Assembly: GCF_014356525.2 (NCBI RefSeq)
Contig: NC_052508.1
Span: forward strand, 57,139,441 to 57,203,440
DNA: 64,000 bases
Direction: 5' to 3'
From: Nilaparvata lugens
Taxonomy: Eukaryota > Arthropoda > Insecta > Hemiptera > Delphacidae
In this document: piece by piece, positions 12,157 through 24,117 of the stretch
How the letters are laid out: the number at the start of each line of letters is the position of its first letter
Position numbering within the stretch: the stretch's first letter is position 1
Position numbers and translations under genes: made by a program
Notes under the pieces: generated by a model
Database searches by the model: none
What the model saw: only the letters and a program-made list of their open reading frames with translations
Told to the model about the DNA's origin: nothing

Positions 12157-13066
12157 CAGAGTGGGTGAAAGGTCTGAGAACGGCTTAATATCTCATACAC
12201 AAAGGTTATTTGACGGTGGGTGTGAATGGGGATCCTAATCAAATTGAAAATACTACTTTAATATGACTTCAAAAATCTGGTCCGCCATCTTGGATCCGCC
12301 ATATTGAATGCAACTTAATTTTTTTTTAATAGGAAGGTGGTAATGCGATACATGATTTTGATACGAAATTTCAAGAAAAAGAGAATGGCGGAAACCGCAT
12401 ATCGATATCTCGAACCGTTCAGAAGATATTTACATTATTAATCAATACCACTTATGTATTTCATTTCTGATATGTGTGATATTGATTAATAATGTGAATA
12501 TCTTCTGAACGGTTTGAGATATCGATGTTCGGTTCTCACCATTGATCTTCTCTTGAAATTTCGTATCGAAATCATGTATCGCATGACCACCTTTCTATTT
12601 AAAAAATTAAGTTGCATTCAATATGGCGGATCCAAGAAGGCGGACCAGATTTTTGAAGTCATAGTAAAGTAGTATTTCCAATTTGAGAGGGTTCCCCAAT
12701 CACACTTACCTCAGAATCACAATTTCCTATGAGACTAATCCGTTCTCATACTTTTTTTCTCTCCTTTCTGCTTTGAACGATAATGTTAATATCTTCTGAA
12801 CGGTCTCAGATATCGATGAGCGGTTTTCACCATTCATTTTCTCTATAAATGAAATTTCGTATAGAGATCATGTATCGCATGACCACCTTCCTATTTAAAA
12901 AAATTAAGTTGCATTCAAGATGGCGGATCCAAGATGGCGAACCAGATTTTTGAAGTCATAGTAAAGTAATATTTTCAATTTGAGTAGGATCCCCAATTAC
13001 ACTCACCATCAAATAACCTCTGTGTATGAGATATTAAGCTGTTCTCGGACTTTTCACCCACTCTGT
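12157..13066. mobile_element. Foldback element with three related arms
   Basis: The outer ends are cagagtgggtgaaa and its reverse complement tttcacccactctg, flanked by tata on both sides. The left arm is 12157-12450. A first inverted copy occupies 12460-12760 and a second inverted copy 12770-13066, so one forward arm is followed by two reverse arms. The right-most arm has the best terminal match. No transposase is present. Confidence 0.8.
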
Positions 13067-13160
13067 ATAGGGTAAAATTGAAAAGCTGTTCCAATGTATC
13101 AAAATATAGAGCTTATCTATATTGCTAGATAGAGGAAATTAAGTGAATGTAGTAATAATC

Positions 13161-13198
13161 TTCTTCTTCTTCTTCTCTTCTTCTTCTTCTTCTTCTTT
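13161..13198. repeat. (TTC)n microsatellite
   Basis: About twelve TTC units with one interruption, beside sequence resembling a LINE tail. Confidence 0.9.
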
Positions 13199-14279
13199 CA
13201 AACAGGGACCAGGCTATTGCCTGTTCCGACTCACATTCAGCTTGTAATTAGAATAAAAAATAATTATAATAATAAAAATTTATAAATATTAATAACATCA
13301 ATATAATCCAATCTAATAACATCACTATCATCATCATAAGAATCACTATAATCTCCTGTTTTTTTTATTTCATGATAAATAATAATGACACAAACTTAGA
13401 GTACCTATCTTCATCTACAAAGATATTTGGATATTGAAAAATAAGATATAAGTATGAAGAACTTGTAAACTATATATAGCTGAGTGTGATGCAAACAGCT
13501 CATGTATTTCCGACCTAGAAACAGAAACAGACTACTTAGAAACTGGATAGACACAGCGTTTGCTTAGAAGCTCATGCATATTCAACCTTATACTTCTTCA
13601 GCCAGCGATTTCTTAGTGAGTTCTCAGTGATGTTCGAATTTGTCAAACAATTTTTCTGTAGCTGGAAATGAGAATTTTTTACAATTCACGTAGACCTACC
13701 TGTTGAATATTTCATAGGTACAATTTTCCCAGGTTGAAAGTCAACACAATATAAATGCTAATATAAAATCTGTAAACATGAAAGGTCGGCATAATGTGCT
13801 CTAGGAGTCTATTTTTGAGAGTGAATGGGTAGTGGATCTTTCCACTTGTAACACTTTGGATTCTGGTTTTGTTCCTCTCTTTTCCAAAACTCCCTTATGC
13901 CATGTAACTCCCTATTTCCATTTCTTCGTAACTCCCTTATCCAATAAACAACTGTGACCTTCTCTGAATAATTATCATAGTTCTCAATCACTACATTACC
14001 GAACAATTAGATTTTCCTACTTAAATGCTGGCATGGAATGTATTACCCATTTACTTATGGGAGAGAAGTAACCATCCAATTCGAAGATCCAAAAGGCATA
14101 GAACTCGATTGATCCTAAAGATGAAATCATTGTTCGTAGTTCTCCAATCTTATTTTGTATATAAATAACAAATTTTGTGATGAAAACTCATTTGTGTCTT
14201 CTTCCGATCAAAATTTTTTAATCACATTTTTTCAATACTTCTGTGATGAAAACTGAGATTAAAAGAGCGTTGAAGACAA
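13199..14279. other. Intergenic, nothing recognised
   Basis: AT-rich. The open frames here are short and show no family motif. Confidence 0.4.
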
Positions 14280-14289
14280 TAGAACCAGA

Positions 14290-14367
14290 TCGAATATTTA
14301 TTATGATCGATCGTAATCGATCGTAATCGATCGTATGTCTACTATATTTATTACGATCGATCGTATG
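14290..14367. repeat. Tandem atcgatcgta repeats
   Basis: Several copies of a 10-base unit (atcgatcgta) occur at 14300-14335. A longer unit, atttattacgatcgatcgta plus tgtctac, then repeats at about 14334-14367. The unit is itself largely self-complementary. Confidence 0.8.
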
Positions 14368-14495
14368 TCTACCATTAAAGTTTTAAATAAGACTAGCTAT
14401 AAAATAAGCAAGTTTTACTAAAGGATCAAACCATGTATTAGTGTAGTCCTATCAATTGAAATTGAAAAACCCTTCTTATGCCTCAGTATGTACAT

Positions 14496-14570
14496 TGCCG
14501 TTCAATTGATTGATTGATGCCTTTAATTTAAGCCTAGGAGAGCGAAGTAAGTGCACAGCCGGACAAAGGT
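14496..14570 (-). mobile_element. LINE 3' end with ATCA tail, minus strand
   Basis: The plus sequence attgattgattgatgccttt is, on the minus strand, a UTR ending AAATTAAAGGC followed by (ATCA)n. Only the terminus is recognisable. Confidence 0.45.
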
Positions 14571-14654
14571 GTAACATTATTAGATAGGTGAAATATCAAA
14601 TGTCTGGATCATAATATCAACAAAGTATGATATCAATAAAATTATAATTATCGG

Positions 14655-14760
14655 AGAGAAAAGAGAAGAAGATGAGGAGGAGAGAAAGAAGAAGAAGAAG
14701 AAGTAGGATGAGAAGAAAAATAAGGGGAAGGAAAAATGAAGAAATAATAGGAAATGAAAA
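14655..14760. repeat. GA-rich low-complexity stretch
   Basis: Purine-rich (gaagaag, aggagg) on the plus strand. The minus reading frame through it is only a run of S and F and is not a gene. Confidence 0.85.
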
Positions 14761-15790
14761 AGGAAACCTGCCAATGAGCCTAGGTTTGACATAGTTGATT
14801 CATAATTATCATCATGGGATCGTTAATAAAATAACTGCAAAATGTTTCTAGAAATCTATTCTAAAGAGGTTTGAAAGTGATTTTCGCTGATTTTGTATCC
14901 CATTCACTAGTGTGAAATGGTGCTACATTGCTACAGAGAATATTGAAGAATGAGATATTCTGTAAAATCTTTGTATGAGAATTCATGGGGCTACTGGAAC
15001 GTGAAGATATAGAATTGTGAAATGAACTAACCAGCGATTTTCAGATGAGATATTTTTCTAATCCAAGGTATCCTTTTGAGAACGCAGTATCGATGGTGCA
15101 CACGTATATTTCTCTGTCTGTGAAAGGAAACCACTATGGGAGGTATTTTTTCTTGAGCGATTGTCTCCCAGAATATTTCTCATTGTTGTAGGGGCGTAGC
15201 TGCTGGAGCGGAAAGTTTCAATAGACGATAAATGCGCTGAGGGGAGATCCGAGTGGGAGTCACCGAAGAAGAGAAATCCATTTATGACACTAGCAACCTA
15301 ACCTATCAAAGCAAGTGGCTGGACAAGATACGTCACTCACTAAATTGCTATTACATTTTCCATGCCTCAAAAACGCCCACTTTGTTAGTTTGTTGATTTA
15401 CTACACTGGTGTTTCCTTCTTAGCGAACAAGGGGGATGTCTCCACCCCAATATTTTTTCCAAAAACTAGTACTGCCTTATCATATTTCAAAAATCGTTAC
15501 TGTCACCTAATCATTTCATGGTGGAGTGGACACTACTGTCATTATGGGACATCATCACATGAAAAAGTAATAAATTCTATTCCAAAAACTCATTTCTCAA
15601 GTTCATTCTAAATACAATTCCAATAGTAGTCAATTTCAACTTTTGTGATCTGCTGGTTAGGAATTGAATGAGTAGCAACTACCAAATAATAAAAAAATAG
15701 AACTCATAGAATTTTCCCTGTTTGACACCCAACTCCCTTTTACATGATTGTATTAGGCCTACTAGTCCAGTCACTATATACATTGGTGCA
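14761..15790. other. Intergenic, one unexplained open frame
   Basis: A plus-strand frame of 98 codons at 15315-15611 has no recognisable motif. Nothing else was seen. Confidence 0.35.
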
Positions 15791-16806
15791 TGCAATATAT
15801 ATTGTAGTTCTGATTTTTTAATATATTATTTGGGTACATAAGAGAAGTCCAGAACCAATTTCTTCATGCGAAATTTCCTTGTGCTAGATACAGGCTGGCC
15901 CAAAAACCTCGTATTTTCGGCTCATTTCCCAGTTTTCAGCTATTTCTGCCAAATCTCCTAATTGGAAAGAAAAATTTGCTCATGCCTTTTTTAGTTTATA
16001 AGAATCTGAATGAAATGCGATCATTCGGAACTCTCTATCTCCAATAAGTACTGAATTATGATTTTTCAAAAATGAGTGGAATTTGAAGAAAAAAAATTTT
16101 GATGGATTTTAGTTTTTGATCAACAATATCTTCCGATTGTTACCATTTAGATGTATAATTCAAAATCCTCATAGGCGTATTTTTGTGCTCTACAATCTGA
16201 GATAGAGCGCTCTATCTCATATTATAGATTTCCAGTACACCTGACAACAATGCTCCTTGTATTGTGAAAAACACCTAATTTTCAGCTTCAACCAGCATCA
16301 CCAACTACATTTTCCTCAAATTATTGATATTTCGCACAATGACATAAGTTCATGAGATTATGTTCTATGAGAATCACCCGTTAGATGCACTTCATTTCAG
16401 TATTTCCTAGTGGAGAGGCGCGCTTAAGGGCACCTCAAGGATCACAATTTCAACTTTTGACATAAAGCTCGGATCCCATCGTTCTATAAACTATACTTCA
16501 TTCATCTCTGCTCGTCAAGGCGGTCCAAAATCATGCATCATAAGTCAAATTCGGTCGAAAAATGGAAAATTTATTGTTGAGTGTACTTAAGCCCATATTC
16601 CAATACACAGTGGGTAGAGGGGGACAATTTTCACATCCTCACTAGATTTGGAAATTTTATCAGAAGTATTCCACAAGACATGCAGCTTTGAATTTAGAAA
16701 TTGGTCATTTTTTGTATATTGGAATACGGGCTAAAAAAAGGCATGAGCAACTTCTCTTATGTACCCAAATAATATATTAAAAAATCAGAACTACAATATG
16801 AATTGC
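15791..16806. mobile_element. About 1.0-kb non-autonomous TIR element
   Basis: Ends of about 57 bases (15791-15849 and 16750-16806) are inverted repeats containing tgtagttctgattttttaat. A second, inner inverted pair (gctcatgccttttttag near 15978 and its complement near 16732) makes the termini compound. The interior has no transposase. Confidence 0.75.
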
Positions 16807-16859
16807 AAACACACCCTCCTTACTATGTCTATATTGACTGGACTATACCCAATTGTCCA

Positions 16860-17115
16860 AGCAGAAAGTAATAACTTTTTTGCTAAGGGTGATCCCCGCA
16901 TGGGCTCTAGGCTTGTGACCCACTCAATAAGGCGAATGATAATGAGAGATGAATGGACCTACAGTTTCAGGTGGGTTCCGAACCGCCGGGATGCGATTTT
17001 ACCACTCATTAATTATTTCCAGAGGAGTAGGCTCAAACCAACTCTCTTCAAACGGGAGTATCAGGTTCTCAATTATCTAAGCGACAGTTTATCAGTGCGA
17101 CAAAGTCAACCCGCA
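16860..17115 (+). other. Open, relatively GC-rich stretch, possibly repeat-derived
   Basis: The plus frame (to 17160) reads through GDPRMGSRLVTHSIRRMI and EWTYSFRWVPNRRDAI, but its apparent start lies inside the right arm of the preceding TIR element. The DNA (ggacctacagtttcaggtgg, then gttccgaaccgccgg) looks like an insect dispersed repeat. I do not recognise a protein. Confidence 0.3.
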
Positions 17116-17127
17116 CTGAGTCCAAGG

Positions 17128-17195
17128 ATAGTATATATTTACTATCTTAGTATATACTAAGATATAGTTTATAGTATACTATATACTATTCTAGC
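17128..17195. repeat. AT-rich palindrome
   Basis: tatcttagtatatactaagata at about 17143-17164 is a perfect palindrome inside a TA/CTA-rich run. Confidence 0.75.
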
Positions 17196-18033
17196 ACTGA
17201 GTTAACCCGCTCCTCAAAATACTTCTACTTTAAATGCAATAATGCAATATGCAATTATTGTAAATACAATTCAATTTTATCATGTGATATTCTCATTTTG
17301 AATGTATAATTTCATTCATATTTCAATCATGTTATTTACATTATGTAAATAATGTTTAAATGGATAAAATAATGTTTTCATATTATTAGATGGATAAAAT
17401 TAAAAAAATATTATATCGAAAATAATCTTTTATCGAAGGGGAAGTTCTACACCCCTTCGACCACATAAAGTATAATGTATTAGTACCCTAGCAATAACTA
17501 AGCATAACTACATAAAGTATTACTGAGCTTGCTAGAAAATTCAAAATGTTTTTTTATGAATCCAGAATTCTAATTCTATTATCCCTGCTGTGTACTTGAG
17601 CTCCTTCAATCAAGTTACCATAAATTGAAAACGCTTGTGAATAGTAAACATACGTGGAAAGCTGTAGTTCGAGAGAGAGAACACCCTTGCTATGGTGTAT
17701 TCATCCATTATGCATGTACTGAAAGTCCATAAACCCGTGATACGACATGTTATAGCTTCTGAAGCACCCAAACACTACCAGATGAGCTACTTTGTAGTCT
17801 TTCTATCTCTATCATGGTATCACTGACTATTAACTTCATCAGATCTAGTCATTGGATCGAACATCGATTTCAAGGAAATTTGAAATGAAATCGGAGAAAT
17901 AGCGTGTCCAAATATCTCTAGTAAATTCAATAATATTATCATCATCAAGTGTTGATGATCATCGATCTCTTCTGAGACGATAGAAAGTTAATCAACATTT
18001 GATAAGCCTGCGACTTTATAAGAAATCTAATTG
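17196..18033. other. Intergenic, nothing recognised
   Basis: AT-rich, with no repeat partner or gene signal seen. Confidence 0.4.
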
Positions 18034-18258
18034 AATCGCTAACCGCAGAAAGGCAACATGTCCAGTTTTCATAATTTTACAGGAGAGACCTAAACCTGCA
18101 GTAAACGATATATTCAAAACGTCGCCATTACAATGCTTTCAGTTGGACATGTTTCCTTTCTACAGTAAACGATGAATCTTTCATTGAATATTCCATTTAT
18201 TGAAAAAAAAAACATTTTTGGAAAAGTTGGACATGTTTCCTTTCTGCGGTTAGCGATT
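18034..18258. mobile_element. 225-bp MITE with internal extra arm
   Basis: The terminal repeat aatcgctaaccgcagaaagg plus caacatgtcc is inverted at 18226-18258. A third, direct partial copy of the right arm (agttggacatgtttcctttc) lies at 18140-18160. No coding content. Confidence 0.75.
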
Positions 18259-19320
18259 TAATTATTCCATTCCATTTTACTACTATTTTACTATGCTACA
18301 GTTGAAATGGAATTTTGTATAACCTTCAGAGCCCAATATCTTTCCCGCTCAAACTCTAGTAAGAATAACTCAGAGTTTGTTAGAGTTGGAATATAGAAAC
18401 ATTTTTTTTCTTAAATCTATAGCAGGCCTATATGTTGATTTCTTGAATCGAGATGCAACTACATTATTGCTATTATAGAAGAATGAAATATATTTTAAAG
18501 AAATATAATATTTGTTGTTCACTTCGAACTGAATTGTAGAATAATTTATTGTAAAGTGTGGAGAGAATTAATTTTAGCGGAGAAATAAAGAACTAATACG
18601 GACACAAAAATGTGTTACGCCTCAAATTCAACGAGCAGTCTCATGCCACTGACTTCTATGTGACATTCTAGAGCTGCTTGCTTTCTATTGGCAGTGAGCT
18701 GTTGAGGTAGAATGGCGAATAATCAACCCATTGACCAATCAGACAGTTTCTTGCCTTGGGAGGCGTGAACTACTAATCCAGCCACTTCTATATCAATTTC
18801 ATGTCAATGCCTTGAATAGCAAACGATAAGAGGGTTATTTATTTATTTATTCCAAGAACGTCCTAACTAGGGAAGTTTCAATTGAATTCACAGGTTCAGA
18901 TGGAAAGCGTGGCTTAGAGAGTTTCTACCCACCAATTTCCGTTACAAAGCATTTCATCATATTTTTTTCAAATAGACTTATAAATGTTAGATATGAATAT
19001 TGTGAAAGTTTTCCACATCATATCTTTATTGATTCATACAAGTACATCATCAAAATGATAGGGAGAGAAAAAATAATCCCGATAGAACAAAGATAATAAA
19101 TATAATCAGATATAGAATAGGCTAACTCTCATCATATCCAAATCATCTCTGCATGTGAAAAAGGATATTTCATTTTTCAATATGATTATTGGACTTTGAA
19201 ATATTAAAAAATGGCTTTCCACAAATTATTTGGTCCAATGAATTTCGAAATCAGAATATACTCTGATTAGCATTAAATAACATTCGATTCAATGCGTATA
19301 CATGATTTATTACGATTGAC
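18259..19320. other. Intergenic, nothing recognised
   Basis: It includes a (TTTA)n run at about 18837-18860 that may be a LINE tail. No gene was seen. Confidence 0.4.
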
Positions 19321-19680
19321 TATAGTGAGGTCTATGTTATAATGGCAATGTTTGATTAGCTATTCTATTGCTTTATATCATTCAACATAGCTATCTCTTT
19401 CTCACTTTGCTCTGTTGCCAGATCGGTTTTTTACAGTGTAGAAATGAAATTATTTGACAAAATATTTAATCTTGATTATGAAAATGTATTATTAAATTAT
19501 TGAAAAATATAATTTATTGTTTAATAAAATATAATTGATTATTTTAAACGAGAATGAACAGTCTGTTAATATTACATCAATAAACCTGCATCAGCTACCG
19601 TTTATAGAATGCATTGACAATCAAGGCAACGTTTTTCTCCTATCTTTCTCCACTGTCATTATAACGTGGACCTCACTATA
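19321..19680. mobile_element. 360-bp TIR element, first of an adjacent pair
   Basis: It begins tatagtgaggtc and ends gacctcactata, with inverted similarity continuing through gttataatggca. The right part (ggcaacgtttttctcctatc, then tttctccactgtcattataa) recurs at 20449-20490, 8303-8345 and 27633-27680. TA at each end suggests a TA target. No transposase. Confidence 0.8.
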
Positions 19681-20500
19681 TAGTGAGGTCCATGTAATGG
19701 CAGTGTACGATTGGCAATACTGTTGCTGTCCTTTTCTATCATACAACAAAACAGATAGCGCTATCTCTCTCTACCTTTGCAATGTTGTCAGTTTGCCAGA
19801 ATATTTTATTTTTACTTTTGACAGTGACTGTACAAAAGTAACCAATTCATTATCAGTTGCCATTTTTTTCTTCATTCTATCAAAATACTTGAGTACACAA
19901 GTCGTATAATTGATTTGAAATGTATTTTTGAAACAATGAAATGATTTTTAGACATTACCGTATGAAAAACACAAATTAAAATACCTGAAATGACATTTTA
20001 AAAGTTGATAACTAACCATCCTAGACTTCACCCATGCTTCAGTTAGCCTACACGTATAGGTTAGACCTACTCGTACCGGTATAAATAATATTGAAAAGTT
20101 ATTTCAGAACTATTTTCTTCGAAATTACTTATTTTAAATAGGATTTATATTTTTCTATTATTTTTAAAAGAAATTGGAATAGAATACCTACCAAATAACT
20201 CAATTTCTGTTGTTTTGAAATGCAGATTGTTGTATCACAGTTTTTTAAATTAGCCGCCATTTCAGGTTTGTATAAAAAAAATCTAATCTCAGTTATGAGA
20301 GCAAATTTTCGAATCAAATTATGGGAAAAAATTTCTTGAATTATTTGACATTAAATTGATTATTTAATCAAGGGAATGATAATTATTATAAAATCAAATT
20401 TAATGGGATGAATTGAGTAACTCAGTGGCAAAATTGAGAGACTTGGCAACGTTTTTCTCCTATCTTTCTCCACTGTCATTATAACGTGGACCTCATTATA
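19679..20500. mobile_element. 822-bp TIR element abutting the previous one
   Basis: Same terminal repeats as 19321-19680 (left tatagtgaggtccatg; right aacgtggacctcattata). The two elements share only the bases ta at 19679-19680, as if one inserted at the terminal TA of the other. The interior contains no conserved frame. Confidence 0.8.
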
Positions 20501-21236
20501 GTAGAGTTGGAAAAGTATTTCTTTCAATTGATTGTAATGCCCACTTTTTCAAAACATGAATGTATATTAGGGATTCGAATTATGTATATCACCACGTATA
20601 CTTGAGAATCCATCAAGCTATCGATATTATTACAAACTGACGTGAAAATAAGTAGTTGGCAGTCTATTGTGACGACTTGAAATTCCCGTTGTGATTTGAA
20701 ACAAGTGTAGAAATTCGTTTAATCAGTTTGTATTCCAAGTAATAGAGAATCAAAATCGCAGAATACATGTCAACTTACCTCAAACATGTTTACATTTAAT
20801 TTCAATTTGTCGGTGGAATGAGTGGTAGCCGCGGCAGATGACATGTCAAAGCACCCACTTAACATGATGGACAATTGATGTTCCTATACAATTCGTGTAC
20901 ATGACACGGTTCAGTTTGTTTTGTTATTTCCTGGAGCGCTTGGCATGCCGGTAAATTCGTACTGCTGAATGGAAGCTTTTGACGTAGAATCGGAAAACTG
21001 TTTTGGCCTTCAGCAGAGAATGCGTTTAGGCAGAGAGAAGAGATTTAGATGAATGTAATTGTAATTCACTATATATCATATAATGTTAATCCACTAATCC
21101 CCTCCTATAATAAGATATGTAGTTCACTTCTATTCTCACTGTGTTTAGAGTAATATTTATCGCAAAACAATGACCGAGTCTTATTAGTTAAACGTAAATT
21201 TATGTACGTAAAAAAAATCAATCCATGAATGACCTA
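20501..21236. other. Intergenic, nothing recognised
   Basis: No repeat partner or exon-like block was seen. Confidence 0.4.
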
Positions 21237-21904
21237 CAATAGTTATTTGTGCAACTAGTGACAGTTTGCTGCACCGAAAGAAACGTTTACGCACAAGCCG
21301 TAGGCGAGGGCGGAATGGTTTCTTGAGTGCAGCAGAGGAACTTTGCGCACGTATTTCACATTAAATTTTTCCTACAGTTACCATTGAATATAAAAAGTGG
21401 TTGACTATGGGTGAAATTATGGCTGAAATTCATCAAATGTTTGTCTGCATAATTTTGTTATTAATAACAACTTTAATTTATTTTTAACTTGATAATCCAA
21501 TTGAAAATTAATAATCGATAATTTATTCAAATTGGAAATTAAATTAATTTGAATAATTTTGAGTAAATTTTAATTTCGAAATAATTTTTCAACCAATCAA
21601 TTTATGAATGAAAAAAAATATTATTTGAAATAATGAATAATCAATAATATTCAAAATGTATAATTTAATGAGTTCTCATTTTTATTTATTTGAAAATCAG
21701 AAAAAATATAGATAGAACAAATTCGCATTCAAAATACACACCAACAATGTCAACAGCTGATTGGGATGGCTGCAAGATAATACGCAAAGTATTAATAGTA
21801 CGAAAAGCAATACTTTGCGCACTAGAGCGGAAAAGTGATTCTTTGCGCTCTGTAATCAGTGCAGGAATGGTCACTTTCCAAGGTAACTGTAGGAAAAATT
21901 AATT
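21237..21904 (+). repeat. Dispersed repeat, copy 2 (copy 1 at 8018)
   Basis: It aligns with 8018-8546 at both ends, for example atttcacattaaatttttcc near 21354 and tttgcgcactagagcgg near 21813. The interior is AT-rich and longer here. A 70-codon plus frame (21690-21902) is not preserved in copy 1. Confidence 0.75.
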
Positions 21905-22144
21905 ATCAGTTCAGAGGTAGAGTTTGAGGTTTCTAAAATTCCTTGACTGCTGATTCATGGAATGAGAAGTGTATGGTTGTTAAAATCATTCCTTCTAATT
22001 TTTATCACACTCCAATTCTCTCCTCTAGTTTTCTAATTATTTCTCCTTACACTCTCCTCTTGTATCAATCAAAATAGTAATTAAATAGAATTGATTTATT
22101 TTCTAGCCAAACATCGTGTTCGTAACAATTTTGAACACAAACAT

Positions 22145-22300
22145 CAACAGACCAACGTATGTAGACAGACGGAGGAAAAATCTAACGTCTACATGCTTAA
22201 GTGAGGAGACACGCAGAGAGACGGCCATCTGAGTGCGTTGCAACATTCGATAACCTGGGACGTAATTTTCCTCAGTCTGTCTGCATACGTCCGTCTGTTG
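22145..22300. mobile_element. 156-bp inverted-repeat element
   Basis: The arms 22145-22189 and 22259-22300 are reverse complements with a few mismatches (caacagacc at one end, gtctgttg at the other). The arms themselves repeat gtctgtctgcatacg-type blocks. Confidence 0.75.
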
Positions 22301-23105
22301 CTGTATGCGTTGACCTTGAGGGATGAAGAAGCTCTATGTGCTAATTAAGCTTATAATTATGCACTAGAATATGAATTGAGTATCAATCCATCTTATAAGT
22401 TATGCTGTACCTACATTAATATGTTAGGTATCAAATTTTCCAAAAGAGTACTAAATATTCGACCGTCATAGCACACGATTACTGGTGTTTTGACAAGCAT
22501 TCAGTGTGCTCTGCATGGAAAATATGCATCTATCAATAGGATTTGAAAAAATACCTTAATTCTTGCCTTGAAATTGATTTCTTGTATTTTTCCGTGGAGT
22601 ATAGTAGCTAGCTATTAATATCCATCATCAGTACTCTCTCGCTCTCAAGATTTGAATCTTCTAAAGGCCGTTTGCACAGTACAAGCTCAAAACACAGCAC
22701 CTAGAATAGATTCTACATTCTATTCTATTCTACATTCCTTGGCTCAAACTGAATGGAATCTGCCTGTGGCTAGTGGCTCAAACTCAAATCGAACCACATT
22801 TTAACAAAGGAGACTTCATATATGATATAATACAGTTTGAAATGAAATTTCAAATTTCAAATGTGCACTGATCAAACAGCAATATTCTCTTTTATAATGT
22901 TATTAAGTTTTGTACTGTTCTCTATTATGTACATTTGACTGTAAGTAGCAATATTATTATAAGTCAATAGCTTTGAAGATTTCACTAAGCATAATCACCA
23001 ACCAATTTACGCAATCGTGTGATAATTCCATTTATCAAATATTATCTGTCAAGGGTTGAAGAAACTGTGTATATGGTACCAGTCAACAAAGATCGAACAA
23101 CACAT
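22301..23105. other. Region downstream of Gpa2, nothing recognised
   Basis: It includes a short ATTCT-rich run at about 22710-22735. No gene was seen. Confidence 0.4.
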
Positions 23106-23125
23106 ACCAATGAGAACAATTCTAC

Positions 23126-23131
23126 TTTATT
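23126..23131 (-). terminator. Candidate Gpa2 polyadenylation signal
   Basis: AATAAA on the minus strand (context GTAAATAAAGTAG) lies about 890 bases past the Gpa2 stop codon. It would give a 3' UTR of roughly 0.9 kb. Non-canonical hexamers nearer the stop cannot be excluded. Confidence 0.35.
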
Positions 23132-24024
23132 TACAAATAGAAATATTTACATCATCAGTATGATAATTTACATCAAAAAATAGAATATATGATATCGAAA
23201 AATTCAATGGTAACATAATTCCTTTGTATATGAATTAATACTTTTCGGGGAGGGAGAAAAATATATGGTGGAAGTAGTCTAATAATTATCGAACAATAGA
23301 AATGTAAATTCTCCCATCTGTAACATCTGTAGGAACTTATTATCATAAGCGATAAGCTGCTTTTGTTTGATATTTTCTAAGGATAATAATTTATAAAAAA
23401 AATATCATTTTCTGTTTCAACACTTTAACAGCAAAATGAGGCATAATCTTGATTGGGGAAATTGAAAGGAATAACGATAATAATTTCAACAGGATAAATC
23501 AACTCATTGCAAGTTATATTTTAATTTCAAAAGTAGGCTCACATAATAAATCATAGAAATATTATTATTCAAATTTTTCCTAATATGCCATTAATTATGA
23601 GAATGGAACTTCAATTCTTAGGAATAGGTAACTCATATTGTTATTCCAAAATTAATAATGATTATTATTTATATTTATAACACTGATAATATTATATAGT
23701 GAATAGACACTGACTTTTATCTCTATTTTAACAGAGGTATTAAATCAGGCGATATAATTTGAATTGACAATTACAATTCAAATCTTCGTTGTTCTTCATG
23801 AATGAGGCCATCGGAAAACATCAAGAATCATGATTCGATATTGTCAGTTTAGGGATGATTGATTGAGGAGGCTACAAATAATTTGTATGGGATTTGCTTA
23901 TTCTGGTGTACAATTGAGTACAAATTAATACTGCCAAATTCCAAATCAATTTGTTGAATATATATCAAAGTACTGTATTTTATAATAATAATTTCCTTTT
24001 ATATCGATGATCAGTTGACAATCC

Positions 24025-24117
24025 TTATTCTTTTTTACAATGGTAACAGGAACAACTCCGAGCTGACTTGAAGACCAGGTCTTTAGTGCCGTCTAGACAG
24101 AGAACTCGGACCTCAAT
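24025..24117 (-). CDS. Gpa2: Glycoprotein hormone alpha-2 (thyrostimulin alpha), last coding exon
   Basis: The exon encodes residues 95-124: IEVRVLCLDG, then a segment ending SCSCYHCKKE and a TAA stop at 24025-24027. The family's C-terminal half has this pattern: a VLCLDG strand, a CSC pair that closes the cystine knot, and a final CYHC-type cysteine. Four of the ten knot cysteines lie here (residues 101, 116, 118, 121). The acceptor is ttttgttgcag just before ATTGAGG (minus strand), after a pyrimidine-rich run, and the phase is 0, matching the donor of the preceding exon. The protein is a secreted subunit that pairs with Gpb5 and signals through an LGR1-type receptor in other insects; that role is family knowledge. 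Confidence 0.92.
   Translation of the reverse strand: MEVRVLCLDGTKDLVFKSARSCSCYHCKKE

Noticed and set aside
19535..19909. 124-codon plus frame
   Set aside because: It spans the junction of two independent TIR elements and is not kept in the related copy at 26689.
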